Shown: in pieces, positions 24,972-34,028 of the stretch | Layout of the letters: the number at the start of each line of letters is the position of its first letter | Position numbering within the stretch: position 1 is the stretch's first letter | Source: Sphingobacteriaceae bacterium GW460-11-11-14-LB5 | Lineage (GTDB): Bacteria > Bacteroidota > Bacteroidia > Sphingobacteriales > Sphingobacteriaceae | Length of the DNA stretch: 64,000 nucleotides | Assembly (NCBI GenBank): GCA_002151545.1 | Contig: CP021237.1 | Coordinates: 3,596,001 to 3,660,000, forward strand | Direction of reading: 5' to 3' | The notes under the pieces: model-generated | The model's input: the letters and a program-made list of their open reading frames with translations, nothing else | Databases searched by the model: none | Told to the model about the DNA's origin: nothing | Made by a program: the position numbers and the translations under genes

Positions 24972-25919
24972 ATGGAAAAAAGAATTTTAGGAAAAACCGA
25001 TTTAAATATTGCACCCATCGTATTTGGAGGAAATGTATTTGGCTGGACGGTTGATGAGCAAAAATCGTTCGAGATATTAAACCAATTTGTAGAAAGTGGC
25101 TTCAATTTTATCGATACGGCCGATGTGTATTCGCGTTGGGTACCTGGCAATAAAGGTGGCGAATCGGAAACGATTATTGGCAAATGGCTTAAGAAACATA
25201 ACAAACGCCACGACATTATTATCGCCACCAAGGTGGGCGCTGATATGGGCCAGGGCAAATCGTTAAAGAAAGATTACATCATAAACGAAGTAGAACATTC
25301 TTTATCACGCCTGCAAACAGATTATGTCGATCTCTATTTTTCCCATTACGATGACGAAAATACGTCAGTTGAAGAAACCTTAAGTGCTTACGAAACTTTA
25401 ATCAAAGCCGGTAAAGTCCGCTGGATTGGTGCATCAAACTTTTCTGCTGATCGGTTAAAAGAATCTTTGATTTACGCTACCCAACATAGCCTGCCGCGTT
25501 ACGAAGTTTACCAACCCGGATACAATCTTTACGACAGAGAAAACTTTGAGCAGGAACACGAAAAAATCTGTCTGGATTATGGCTTAGGTGTGGTGAGCTA
25601 TTATTCGTTGGCCAGTGGTTTCCTAACCGGAAAATACCGTAGCGAAAATGATCTGAATAAAAGCCAGCGTGGTGGTGGCATTAAAAAATTCCTGAACGAA
25701 CGGGGTTTTAAAATTTTAACAGCGTTAGATGAGCTTGCTGAGAAGCACCATGTTGAGCCAGCTTCGGTAGCGCTGGCCTGGTTAATTCATCACCCATCAG
25801 TCACCGCACCAATCGCAAGTGTTACCGATTTAAGTCAGTTAAAATCGTTTATTGAAGCAGCAAATTTAAAATTATCAACTGAAGATATTTCCCTTTTAGA
25901 TAAAGCGAGCAGCTATTAA
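24972..25919 (+). CDS. Aldo/keto reductase
   Basis: The 315-residue NADPH-dependent TIM-barrel oxidoreductase is cytoplasmic. The catalytic tetrad is visible: Asp48 and Tyr53 in FIDTADVY, Lys87 in IATKVG, and His in YFSHYDD. The C-terminal IASVTDLSQLKSF is the cofactor-binding loop region. Several family members of this kind reduce aldehydes or act on sugars and dihydroxy compounds, so the substrate cannot be stated. It stands alone and ends at a strong terminator. Confidence 0.88.
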   Translation: MEKRILGKTDLNIAPIVFGGNVFGWTVDEQKSFEILNQFVESGFNFIDTADVYSRWVPGNKGGESETIIGKWLKKHNKRHDIIIATKVGADMGQGKSLKKDYIINEVEHSLSRLQTDYVDLYFSHYDDENTSVEETLSAYETLIKAGKVRWIGASNFSADRLKESLIYATQHSLPRYEVYQPGYNLYDRENFEQEHEKICLDYGLGVVSYYSLASGFLTGKYRSENDLNKSQRGGGIKKFLNERGFKILTALDELAEKHHVEPASVALAWLIHHPSVTAPIASVTDLSQLKSFIEAANLKLSTEDISLLDKASSY

Positions 25920-25940
25920 AAAATAATCTCTTATATTTAA

Positions 25941-25975
25941 ATGCCCGATTAATGAAACAATTAATCGGGCATTTT
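25941..25975 (+). terminator. Strong terminator after the aldo/keto reductase
   Basis: ATGCCCGATTAA (25941-25952) and TTAATCGGGCAT (25961-25972) make a perfect 12-bp stem with an 8-nt loop, followed by TTTG. It lies 21 bases after the stop codon. Confidence 0.88.
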
Positions 25976-25998
25976 GTATTAAACAGGATTTAAATTAT

Positions 25999-27108
25999 AT
26001 GAAAGACAAACTATCGTTTCTACCCAAGCTTGCACTGGTTCTTTTCTGTTTAATTAGCTTAACATACATTGCCATTTTAGGGCAATCGCTGTTAGCTCCT
26101 TTACTTTTCTCCTTTTTGATGGCAATTTTATTGCTGCCGGTGGGCAACTTTTTAGAACGGCGATTAAAATTTAAACGAAGTTTATCTACCATCGTTTCGG
26201 TCATCCTGATGATAGCTGTTATTGGGGGAATTATCTATTTCTTTGGCAATCAATTAAGCGATTTATGGGCAGATTGGCCTTTACTTAAAGAAAAAGCGAA
26301 TGTTTCTTACCATGAACTCCAAAAATGGATTTCGCACACTTTCGGGGTAAATTCTCAGAAACAACTCGATTATTTAAATGACAGCACAGAGAAAGCTTTG
26401 GCTACCAGCGCTGCAATTGTAGCGACCACCCTGGCTACCCTATCTTCTACCCTGTTGTTTTTAGGTTTCACGCTACTTTTTACCTTCTTTATTTTAAACT
26501 ACCGCAGGGTTTTATTTACGTTTTTAACTTCGGTGTTTAGAGAAGAACATAAAGAAAAGGTTTCCGAAATTGTTAGTCAGATTCAGTACATTATTAAAAA
26601 ATATATCATCGGTTTATTTCTCCAGATGCTTATTGTTACGGTATTAATGATTATCGTACTGAGTTTATTAGGTGTTAAATATGCGGTCCTGTTAGGTCTG
26701 GTGGCCGGTATTTTTAATGTGGTGCCTTATCTGGGGATATTCTTTGCTCTTTTAATAAGCTGCCTGATTACTTTTGCAACAGCAGGTGCAGGTAAAGTAC
26801 TCCTGGTTTTGATTGCTTTTGTTGGCGTTCATGCTATAGATGGAAATGTACTAATGCCACTGGTGGTGGGTTCGAAAGTAAAAATAAATGCTTTATTTGC
26901 CTTTATTGGTATTGTAGTGGGCGAAATGATTTGGGGCATATCGGGTATGTTCTTATGCATCCCTTATCTGGCCATGCTAAAAATAATTTTCGATAGAGTG
27001 GATAACTTAAAACCATGGGGCATTTTAATGGGCGAAGAACATAAACCCGACAAAAAGAAACGTGTTTACCGGATTACCAAAAAGATTAAATTAGAAGAAA
27101 AAGATTAA
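25999..27108 (+). CDS. AI-2E family transporter
   Basis: The 369-residue inner-membrane protein has the AI-2E (PF01594) profile: two or three N-terminal helices, a soluble middle part around 75-140, and a block of helices that includes GLVAGIFNVVPYLGIFFALL (about 230-250) and a GNVLMPLVVGSKVKINAL segment, a hallmark of the family. Members are linked to autoinducer export or Na+/H+ antiport, not settled for this one. The C terminus is very basic (KPDKKKRVYRITKKIK). The stop is one base before the next start, so it probably leads a four-gene transcript to mazG. Confidence 0.88.
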   Translation: MKDKLSFLPKLALVLFCLISLTYIAILGQSLLAPLLFSFLMAILLLPVGNFLERRLKFKRSLSTIVSVILMIAVIGGIIYFFGNQLSDLWADWPLLKEKANVSYHELQKWISHTFGVNSQKQLDYLNDSTEKALATSAAIVATTLATLSSTLLFLGFTLLFTFFILNYRRVLFTFLTSVFREEHKEKVSEIVSQIQYIIKKYIIGLFLQMLIVTVLMIIVLSLLGVKYAVLLGLVAGIFNVVPYLGIFFALLISCLITFATAGAGKVLLVLIAFVGVHAIDGNVLMPLVVGSKVKINALFAFIGIVVGEMIWGISGMFLCIPYLAMLKIIFDRVDNLKPWGILMGEEHKPDKKKRVYRITKKIKLEEKD

Positions 27109-27109
27109 T

Positions 27110-27406
27110 ATGGCCGAAAACAGATCGCCTCATATTTTAAGCACTTCGGCCAATCTCTTAGGCATTTGCTTTATTGTACTTACTTCTTTAAAAAAACTTG
27201 CACTTACCGATGGTTCCTTAATTGATGAATTTGCAGTAGCTGCCGTTATGTTTTTTATGACCAGCTGCATCTTATCTTTTATCTCGATGAGAAGACAAAA
27301 AACGACAAGCCAGCGGCTAGAAAAAGTTGCCGACTTCGTATTTTTGTCTGGCTTATTGGTATTGTTTATTGCTACAATTTTAATAGCCTTTAATTTAATA
27401 AAATAG
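27110..27406 (+). CDS. Small hypothetical membrane protein
   Basis: No family is recognised in this 98-residue protein. Three hydrophobic segments are visible (about 15-28, 40-58 and 76-95), with a basic loop MRRQKTTSQR between the second and third. It begins one base after the AI-2E gene and ends 10 bases before the next, so it is translated in the same transcript. Its role is unknown and could be accessory to the transporter. Confidence 0.7.
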   Translation: MAENRSPHILSTSANLLGICFIVLTSLKKLALTDGSLIDEFAVAAVMFFMTSCILSFISMRRQKTTSQRLEKVADFVFLSGLLVLFIATILIAFNLIK

Positions 27407-27416
27407 ATTTCTGTTC

Positions 27417-27866
27417 ATGAAACCCTTATTCGTACTCATCATCGTTTATGTGGCACTACTGGCCTTTGGTGGCCACACTACCTTTGATAAAGGAAATATT
27501 TTTGCAGGTAATATCGCCATGGGCGTGATGTTACTTTTTACCGCTATCGGGCATTTCAAGTTTAAAACCAGTATGGCTGCGATGATCCCCCTATTTATTC
27601 CTAAAAAAGTAGAAATTGTACTTTTAACAGGGGTTCTGGAAATCTTATTTGCAGTAGGATTGGCAATAGTAAGCACCAGACAATTGACCGGAATAGCATT
27701 GATTATTTTCTACATAGCCATTTTACCCGCAAATATTTATGCAGCCAAACACCGCATCAATTATGAAGATCTGCATAAACCAGGACCGGGACCAAAATAT
27801 TTATGGTTCAGAATACCTTTTCAGCTTTTCTTAATCGCCTGGGTTTGGTACTTTAGCGTTCGATAA
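27417..27866 (+). CDS. DoxX-like membrane protein
   Basis: The 149-residue protein has four membrane helices (about 3-17, 30-47, 66-84 and 92-108, with a final one near 128-146). It contains IGHFKF and LPANIYAAKHRIN, segments common in DoxX-like proteins of Bacteroidota. The second DoxX-like protein in the window (16092) is not close to it in sequence. It lies between a small membrane protein and mazG in a tight run. Function unknown. Confidence 0.6.
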   Translation: MKPLFVLIIVYVALLAFGGHTTFDKGNIFAGNIAMGVMLLFTAIGHFKFKTSMAAMIPLFIPKKVEIVLLTGVLEILFAVGLAIVSTRQLTGIALIIFYIAILPANIYAAKHRINYEDLHKPGPGPKYLWFRIPFQLFLIAWVWYFSVR

Positions 27867-27886
27867 ATATAGTTCAACCATAAAAC

Positions 27887-28693
27887 ATGCCTAACAATCC
27901 AATTCCTGCAAGTGCCGGTAATCCGGCTGATGCCTTTACCCGCTTACTCACTGTTTTAGATACGTTGCGTACGCAATGCCCCTGGGATAAAAAACAGACC
28001 ATGGAAACACTGCGCCATTTAACTATAGAAGAAACTTATGAGTTGAGTGATGCCATTTTAGAGGGTGATTTAGACGAAATAAAAAAGGAACTTGGCGATG
28101 TGATGATGCACTTGGTTTTCTATTCGAGAATTGCTTCAGAAACCAACGATTTTAATATTACCGATGTGTTAAACGGAGTTTGCGATAAACTGGTAAACCG
28201 GCATCCACATATTTATGGCGATGTTGAGGTGCAGAACGAAGAAGATGTAAAACGCAATTGGGAACAGATAAAACTTAAAGAAGGCAACAAATCGGTATTG
28301 GCTGGTGTTCCATCTTCACTACCTGCGCTGGTTAAAGCTTCCCGTATTCAGGAAAAAGCCCGTGGTGTAGGTTTCGATTGGGAAGATAAAAATCAGGTTT
28401 GGGAAAAAGTAGAAGAAGAACTGCAGGAATTTAAAACGGAATTTAATGTTAGCGATAATAAAGCCATTGATATCGAAAAGGCAGAATCAGAATTTGGCGA
28501 TGTACTTTTCTCCCTCATCAATTATGCACGTTTCATTAACATCAATCCCGAAAATGCATTAGAAAAAACGAATAAAAAATTTATTAAACGTTTTCAATAC
28601 CTCGAAACCAAAGCAAAAGAAAACGGAAAAGCCTTAGCCGACATGACCCTTGCGGAGATGGACATCTATTGGAACGAGGCAAAGAAAATATAG
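27887..28693 (+). CDS. mazG: Nucleoside triphosphate pyrophosphohydrolase MazG
   Basis: The 268-residue enzyme hydrolyses NTPs to NMP and pyrophosphate, removing abnormal nucleotides and possibly lowering ppGpp. The first domain shows the metal motif EETYE at 48-52 and ELGD with Glu68 and Asp71. A second, similar domain follows in the C-terminal half (EEELQEF and ESEFGDVLFSL). This two-domain layout is that of full-length MazG. It ends a run of four same-strand genes with a palindromic hairpin beyond it. Confidence 0.94.
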   Translation: MPNNPIPASAGNPADAFTRLLTVLDTLRTQCPWDKKQTMETLRHLTIEETYELSDAILEGDLDEIKKELGDVMMHLVFYSRIASETNDFNITDVLNGVCDKLVNRHPHIYGDVEVQNEEDVKRNWEQIKLKEGNKSVLAGVPSSLPALVKASRIQEKARGVGFDWEDKNQVWEKVEEELQEFKTEFNVSDNKAIDIEKAESEFGDVLFSLINYARFININPENALEKTNKKFIKRFQYLETKAKENGKALADMTLAEMDIYWNEAKKI

Positions 28694-28706
28694 CCAAAAG
28701 GAGTAC

Positions 28707-28768
28707 AATCGCAAAATTCATATTAATTCTGCGAATGTAATCGCAAATTTTATATGAATTTTGCGATT
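28707..28768. terminator. Large nested palindrome between convergent genes
   Basis: AATCGCAAAATTCATAT (28707-28723) and ATATGAATTTTGCGATT (28752-28768) are a perfect 17-bp inverted pair. Inside the 28-nt loop, GCGA and TCGC can form a second small hairpin, and parts of the loop repeat the arm sequence GCAAATTTTAT. It lies between mazG and the convergent YchJ-like gene and probably ends both transcripts. Confidence 0.75.
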
Positions 28769-28774
28769 TCAACC

Positions 28775-29158
28775 TTATTCATAAAATTCCCCATCTACGT
28801 AATACCATTTCCCGTCTTCTAACCTGAAATTAGATTTTTCATGGAATATTTCAGTTTGGAACTTCTTGTTCAGATAATAGGCTTTAAACTCCACGACATC
28901 AAAATCTGAAAAAACAATTTCGAGTTTTAGCCATTTTGTGTTTTTCGCACTGCTTAAATATGCGCTTTTCGAATGCCCTTTTCTTTTACTGGGGTGTGTG
29001 GTGTTGTAAAGATATCCATCATCAGCTACCACAAAAGCTGCATACCTTGAACGCATTAAAGCCGCTGCAGTGGGTGCCACTTTCGCTTTTAAATGATAAG
29101 GCTGGCAACAATTTTTAAAGCTGGTACCACTTCCGCAAGGACAGTTTATTAAATCCAT
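28775..29158 (-). CDS. YchJ-like SEC-C motif protein
   Basis: The 127-residue protein belongs to the UPF0225/YchJ group. It begins with a SEC-C zinc motif, Cys6-x-Cys8 and Cys17-Cys18 in NCPCGSGTSFKNCCQPYH. The middle part holds LMRSRYAAFV, typical of the family, and the rest is an NTF2-like fold with the final DGKWYYVDGEFYE strand. A second C-terminal SEC-C motif found in longer homologues is absent. Function unknown. Confidence 0.85.
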   Translation of the reverse strand: MDLINCPCGSGTSFKNCCQPYHLKAKVAPTAAALMRSRYAAFVVADDGYLYNTTHPSKRKGHSKSAYLSSAKNTKWLKLEIVFSDFDVVEFKAYYLNKKFQTEIFHEKSNFRLEDGKWYYVDGEFYE

Positions 29159-29232
29159 GATTAAATTTTACGACACAAAAATATGATTTAATATTCCTGC
29201 TGCTAAAATTTCCGTAAAATTGCAGCTGAAAA

Positions 29233-30039
29233 ATGAGGTATTTCTTTCACATTGCATATCAAGGCCAGTACTATAGTGGATGGCAAAAACAACCTGGGGT
29301 TAAAAGCGTTCAGGAAGTTATTGAGCAAACCCTATCGAAGATTTTAAAATCGCCTATTGCTATTAATGGCTGTGGACGGACAGATGCGCATGTACATGCC
29401 AGTCAGTTTTTTTTCCATGCCGATATTGAAAAAGATATTGATTTCGATCTGCTTTACATTTTGAATAAAGCCTTACCTTATAATATTGCGGTATTCGACA
29501 TTATTAAGATGGAAGGTAAGCCTCATGCCCGCTTTGATGCTGTACAACGGAAATATGATTACTTTATCCATACCTATAAAGATCCTTTTTTAAGCACCCA
29601 GAGTTCCTTTTATCAATTGAACAATCTCGATTTTGATAAAATGAAAGCCGTTGTAAAATTATTACCCCAATATAAAGATTACAGGGCTTTTTGTACCCAC
29701 CCTGATAAATACGAACATACCATCTGCAATGTAATGGAGGCCGATTTATTTGTAAATCCAAAGGGCGACAGGCTGAGGTTTCATATTGCCAGTAACCGCT
29801 TTTTGGGTAAAATGATTCGCATTATTATGGGTAAAATGCTAATGGTAGGCAAAGGAGAACTCAGCTTTGATGAATTTGAAAGCGAACTGATTACCTTACA
29901 GCCTTCAAAACTATCGTCACCTGCTCATCCCACAGGCCTATACCTTTCGAAAGTCACCTATCCTTATTTAAACCTCGAACCCAGGACTGAATTTATCCAT
30001 AGTACACAAGGTACAGACTGGATTTCAATTGAAGTGTAG
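29233..30039 (+). CDS. truA: tRNA pseudouridine(38-40) synthase
   Basis: The 268-residue enzyme isomerises uridines 38-40 in the anticodon stem of tRNAs. The catalytic Asp51 is in GCGRTDAHVHA (46-56). The N terminus YFFHIAYQGQYYSGWQKQ is the standard TruA start, and SNRFLGKMIR near 190 is the second TruA motif. Length is normal. It is divergent from the YchJ-like gene and is followed after 30 bases by two lipoprotein genes that may be read with it. Confidence 0.95.
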   Translation: MRYFFHIAYQGQYYSGWQKQPGVKSVQEVIEQTLSKILKSPIAINGCGRTDAHVHASQFFFHADIEKDIDFDLLYILNKALPYNIAVFDIIKMEGKPHARFDAVQRKYDYFIHTYKDPFLSTQSSFYQLNNLDFDKMKAVVKLLPQYKDYRAFCTHPDKYEHTICNVMEADLFVNPKGDRLRFHIASNRFLGKMIRIIMGKMLMVGKGELSFDEFESELITLQPSKLSSPAHPTGLYLSKVTYPYLNLEPRTEFIHSTQGTDWISIEV

Positions 30040-30069
30040 CGTTTTGATTTTGAACTCCGTTTAAGGGGT

Positions 30070-30516
30070 ATGAAAGTTCAAATCTGTATATTCCTGTTTG
30101 CCCTGGTCTTATCTTTAGGCTGTAAAAAATCTACAACTGTAGATGTTTTATTGGATGGAAACTATACAGGTGTATTGGTAATTACCAATAGTACCAGATC
30201 TGTGCCCGTAACCCGCCCCATTTCAATCTCGTTACAGGGTGGGAAATTCAACATTACACCAGGGGCTGATGCCAACCTGAAACCATCGGGAGGCAAGGGA
30301 ACCTATACTTTTAAAAACGGGATCGGATATTTCACTGATGAGGGTATTTGGACTGCAGATTTTGATTGGAATATGATTTTAAACGGCGAATACGATATCA
30401 GAAGTAGCGGAGTGGACTTAACCCTTAGAAAAAGGTTCAGTGCAAAAACAGATTCTTCGCTTACGACCTCTTATGCGACTATAGATTATGAATATATTTT
30501 AAAAAGAAGTAATTAA
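30070..30516 (+). CDS. Hypothetical lipoprotein
   Basis: The 148-residue protein has a lipoprotein signal with the lipobox LSLGC followed by KKS. The mature part is a beta-rich domain with alternating hydrophobic residues (DGNYTGVLVI, GKGTYTFKNGIGYF) that could be a small barrel or lipocalin-like sandwich. No family is recognised. The next gene, 11 bases on, is also a lipoprotein gene, so the two are probably cotranscribed. Confidence 0.72.
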   Translation: MKVQICIFLFALVLSLGCKKSTTVDVLLDGNYTGVLVITNSTRSVPVTRPISISLQGGKFNITPGADANLKPSGGKGTYTFKNGIGYFTDEGIWTADFDWNMILNGEYDIRSSGVDLTLRKRFSAKTDSSLTTSYATIDYEYILKRSN

Positions 30517-30527
30517 TCCATATATAA

Positions 30528-30929
30528 ATGAAAAAATTAATACCCTCCTTTTTAATCTTAGTTATGTTCGCTTTTGGATGTGAGAAGAAATCCGAAACAA
30601 AAACGACGAATTACGAATTTGAAATCAATACTTCAAAATCCATTGGTGCATCTACATTAGTACTACAAACGATTAGCGATAGCCGTTGCCCAATAAATGC
30701 TGATTGTATTAGCGCCGGGGGAGCAAAAGCATATTTCAAATTAACAGGCAATAATACTGATCAGGAAATTATCTTATGTAAAGGAGATTGTGGCACCTTA
30801 GCAAGTGTAGCCAACATTAAAATTAACGGCGTAGATTATTCACTCAAATTAATTGACATCACACCATATCCTCAACTCCAGAAAAGTAGTGTTACACAAA
30901 CTGTAAAAGTTGAGTTGACAAGAGCTTAA
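30528..30929 (+). CDS. Hypothetical lipoprotein with SRCP motif
   Basis: The 133-residue protein has the lipobox FAFGC. The mature part contains DSRCPINADCISAGGAKAYF, a pattern seen in a number of uncharacterised bacterial secreted proteins where it often reads SRCP-x(4)-C-x-WAG. Two further Cys in CKGDC suggest disulfides. The domain is all-beta. No function is known. The pair with the preceding lipoprotein gene ends at a terminator 12 bases past the stop. Confidence 0.75.
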   Translation: MKKLIPSFLILVMFAFGCEKKSETKTTNYEFEINTSKSIGASTLVLQTISDSRCPINADCISAGGAKAYFKLTGNNTDQEIILCKGDCGTLASVANIKINGVDYSLKLIDITPYPQLQKSSVTQTVKVELTRA

Positions 30930-30940
30930 GTTTAGGTTTG

Positions 30941-30982
30941 CTTGGGCATCGGAAATGATCTGTTCGGTGACCCAAGTTTTTT
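30941..30982 (+). terminator. Terminator after the lipoprotein pair
   Basis: CTTGGG (30941-30946) pairs with CCCAAG (30971-30976), and six T follow (30977-30982). The loop can form further internal pairs. It ends the plus-strand transcript before the convergent permease gene. Confidence 0.68.
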
Positions 30983-30984
30983 CC

Positions 30985-32214
30985 TTATTTAAACCGGATT
31001 GCTTTTAGCGGAGAAACCTTACTGATCAATAGCGAAGGGATAATCAAAACCGTTAAACACACCACTACCGTAACGATATTAAGCAGCAGCACATCGATAA
31101 AATGAAATTCTATTGGTGCATAAGCTAAAAAGTAAGAAGCCTGGTTAAGTTTGAAAATATGGGTAGCCTGTTGTAAAAAACCGAGGCCTAGGCCTAAAAT
31201 ATTTCCAAGTAATAAGCCAATACCAATTAAATAAGCTGCATTATAAAGAAAAATCTTCATAATGCTCCAGTTACTGGCGCCAAAAGATTTTAGCATCCCG
31301 ATCATATTTGTTTTTTCTAAAATCATGATCAGCAATGCCGTAACCATGTTAATTACCCCTACAATGAGCATCAGGATTAAAAGCACTTTGGTGTTTACAT
31401 CAAGAAGGCCTAACCAGGTAAAAATATTAGGAAAATTTTCTTCAATGGAATAGGAGCGCAAATTGCGTGGAAGCTTTTCATAAATATCATCGGCAATAGG
31501 CTTAAGTCTGTTAAAATCTTTGATCCTGATTTCTAAACCACCAATTTCATCGGCTTTCCAATTATTAAGGCGTTTAATGATGTTCAGGTTGCCCAGCACA
31601 AAGCCCTTATCAATATCTTCTACACCAATATCGTAAATGCCGACAATTTTAAATTTACGCGGTCGCAACTGGTTTTGAACAAAATACATGATAAAATCAT
31701 CACCGGTTTTAAGCTTTAAGCGATTAGCGGTATAATTCGAAATGAGCAGTTCTTGCATGGCAGCCGTACTATCAGAAAAATCGATAATGGTTCCGCTGAT
31801 AATGTGCTGTTTAATGTAATCCCATTTATAGTTTTTGTCTACCCCTTTAAAATTAATGCCTTCAATTTCATTATTGGCCGAAAGAATGCCCGGTTTTGTA
31901 GCAAAGGGATAATAATATTCAATATCGGGATTGTTTTTGAGCATCTTTTTCGTTTCTCCATCCAGTACAAAAGGAGAATGCTCAAATGAATTATTCAGGT
32001 CGTATCGGGTAATCTGTACATCGCCTAAATATCCCCGTACTTTATCCTGAATTTCAGTTTTAAAGCCTTTAATAATGGCTATAGAAAGAATCATAACAGC
32101 CAAACTCAACATCACGCCTGCTATTGCAATGCGGACAATAAGTTTTGAAAAAGTACGCTCAGATTTAATGGCTATCCGCCCTGCTATGAAATATTCGAAA
32201 TTCAATTTAATCAA
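30985..32214 (-). CDS. LolC/E-like ABC transporter permease (FtsX family)
   Basis: The 409-residue inner-membrane protein has one N-terminal helix (about 28-50), a periplasmic MacB-type domain (about 55-260) and three C-terminal helices (about 275-300, 325-350 and 375-400). This is the 4-helix layout of LolC, LolE and other FtsX-like permeases that move or mobilise lipoproteins. The end SKVSPLKAIRFK is the usual conserved tail. No ATP-binding LolD-like gene is adjacent, so its partner is encoded elsewhere. The substrate is inferred. Confidence 0.85.
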   Translation of the reverse strand: MIKLNFEYFIAGRIAIKSERTFSKLIVRIAIAGVMLSLAVMILSIAIIKGFKTEIQDKVRGYLGDVQITRYDLNNSFEHSPFVLDGETKKMLKNNPDIEYYYPFATKPGILSANNEIEGINFKGVDKNYKWDYIKQHIISGTIIDFSDSTAAMQELLISNYTANRLKLKTGDDFIMYFVQNQLRPRKFKIVGIYDIGVEDIDKGFVLGNLNIIKRLNNWKADEIGGLEIRIKDFNRLKPIADDIYEKLPRNLRSYSIEENFPNIFTWLGLLDVNTKVLLILMLIVGVINMVTALLIMILEKTNMIGMLKSFGASNWSIMKIFLYNAAYLIGIGLLLGNILGLGLGFLQQATHIFKLNQASYFLAYAPIEFHFIDVLLLNIVTVVVCLTVLIIPSLLISKVSPLKAIRFK

Positions 32215-32384
32215 TTTGTGGTAACAAAAATGCTCAATTCCTTTTTAAAAATGGCATTTTCGAAAATAAATAACCAACTTTAAACATCAGTCATTAAGTT
32301 ATAACCAGAAAACACCAATAGCATAATTAAAATATGTTGTAAATTGTTTTGTTATAATACCGGAAGATTAGAATAATAATAAAA

Positions 32385-33653
32385 ATGAAAAATTATATCA
32401 GCTTTGCGCTAACCAGTTTAATTGCATTATCGGCCTGCGGACAACCCAAACCGCTTGAACAGGAAGTTCTTGGAAAGAAAAGCCCTGAAAACAGAAAACT
32501 GATGATTAAGACTGTTAAACTACCCTCGACAATTAAAACCGGTGCAGAGCAGACCGAAAAATACCTGCCGCTTTTAAAAGGAAAACGTGTGGGTATGGTG
32601 GTTAACCCTACCTCGATTATTGGTGCGCAGACTTCGGTTGATAGCCTGTTGAAACGAGGGGTTAAAATCCAGAAGATATTTGGTCCTGAGCATGGCTTTA
32701 GAGGCAACGCCAGTGCTGGTGTTACCGTTAATGATGATGTTGATACCAAAACAGGAATAAAAGCCATTTCACTTTATGGCAAACACAGTACCCCTACAGC
32801 TGAAGATTTAGCCGATATCGACATTATGGTGTTCGATATTCAGGATGTTGGAGTTCGTTTTTACACTTATATCAACACGCTGCAACACGTTATGGAAGCT
32901 TGTGCAGCAAACAATAAAACGTTGTTGATTTTAGATCGCCCGAATCCAAATGGCTATTTAATCGATGGACCAATTTTAGATCCTAAATTTAAATCGGGTA
33001 TTGGCGTACAACCTATCCCAATTGCTCATGGCTTAACGGTTGGGGAATATGCACAGATGCTAAACGGTGAAGGCTGGCTAAAAGATAAGGTGAAATGTAA
33101 GATTACCATTATCAAAAACGCCGGTTATAATCATGATATGGAGTACACTTTACCTGTTAAACCTTCTCCTAACCTGAATACACAGCAATCTATTTTGCTT
33201 TACCCTTCTACCTGTTTATTCGAGGGTACGTATTTAAATCACGGACGTGGCACAATGTTTCCTTTTACTGTTGTTGGAGCACCTTACCTTAAGGGGAAAT
33301 TTGATTTCAGTTTTACGCCGAAAAGCATAAAAGGTATGTCTGAAACGCCATTATTTCAAGATCAGGTTTGTTATGGTTTAGATTTAAGAACTTACGATAC
33401 TTCAAAACTGGTAAAATCAAAACAGGTAAACATTAGCTGGTTAATTGAGCTGTACAAGGCATCGCCAAGAAAGGAAGATTTCTTTAATACCAAACTGAGT
33501 AAAGAAATGGGTACTATTGAAAGATTAGTTGGTGTGGCAGATTTCAGGCAACAGGTAATTGATGGAAAGAGTGAAGCCGAAATTAGAGCAAGCTGGGAAC
33601 CAGGCTTAAGTGCTTATAAAACCATGCGCAAGAAATATTTGCTTTATAATTAA
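32385..33653 (+). CDS. DUF1343 protein, NamZ-type exo-beta-N-acetylmuramidase
   Basis: The 422-residue lipoprotein (lipobox LSAC, followed by GQPKP) has the DUF1343 layout, now known as the GH171 family of exo-muramidases that release MurNAc from the ends of peptidoglycan fragments. GKRVGMVVNPTSIIG opens the domain and FGPEHGFRGNASAG carries a conserved Glu-His pair. The C-terminal half has VKPSPNLNT and LFEGTYLNHGRGT. The likely role is cell-wall recycling or scavenging. It stands alone on its strand. Confidence 0.87.
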   Translation: MKNYISFALTSLIALSACGQPKPLEQEVLGKKSPENRKLMIKTVKLPSTIKTGAEQTEKYLPLLKGKRVGMVVNPTSIIGAQTSVDSLLKRGVKIQKIFGPEHGFRGNASAGVTVNDDVDTKTGIKAISLYGKHSTPTAEDLADIDIMVFDIQDVGVRFYTYINTLQHVMEACAANNKTLLILDRPNPNGYLIDGPILDPKFKSGIGVQPIPIAHGLTVGEYAQMLNGEGWLKDKVKCKITIIKNAGYNHDMEYTLPVKPSPNLNTQQSILLYPSTCLFEGTYLNHGRGTMFPFTVVGAPYLKGKFDFSFTPKSIKGMSETPLFQDQVCYGLDLRTYDTSKLVKSKQVNISWLIELYKASPRKEDFFNTKLSKEMGTIERLVGVADFRQQVIDGKSEAEIRASWEPGLSAYKTMRKKYLLYN

Positions 33654-33788
33654 GGAGTGAATGACAGAAGGATTGAATGATTGAATTGTCCTTGCAATTA
33701 TTTTCAAACTTAACAGAAGGAGCTTTGTTATTATAGATAATGGATAGGCGCTATGCTATTCAATCATTCAAACTTAATCATTACAACC

Positions 33789-33995
33789 ATGAGCGGTCCA
33801 AAAATTAAAAGTGATAAACCAGGAAGCAATTATCAGGAAGAAGTACCTAAAGGCCGGGAACCTGTTGACCATAAAACGGTGCGGCACGCAAATGACAGTA
33901 CACCCAATAAAGCACCAAAAACAAGTAACCCGGCTAAGCAGCGTGAGCTTGAGGAGCAACCTGTTCATCCGATAAAAAAGGCGCCTAAGGAATAA
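33789..33995 (+). CDS. Small hydrophilic hypothetical protein
   Basis: From ATG 33789 the protein has 68 residues, almost all polar, with many Lys, Pro, Glu and Asn (PKIKSDKPGSNYQEE and PTHNKAP-like stretches). It has no hydrophobic segment and would be disordered. The earlier ATG at 33753 adds a hydrophobic tail that matches nothing, and the region before 33789 is a TCATTCAAACTTAATCATTACAACC stretch of leader type. The small size leaves some doubt, but the acidic-basic composition is unlike chance translation. Confidence 0.5.
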   Translation: MSGPKIKSDKPGSNYQEEVPKGREPVDHKTVRHANDSTPNKAPKTSNPAKQRELEEQPVHPIKKAPKE

Positions 33996-34028
33996 AAAGT
34001 TACACCAGTTAATCGTGAATTAGTGTAA

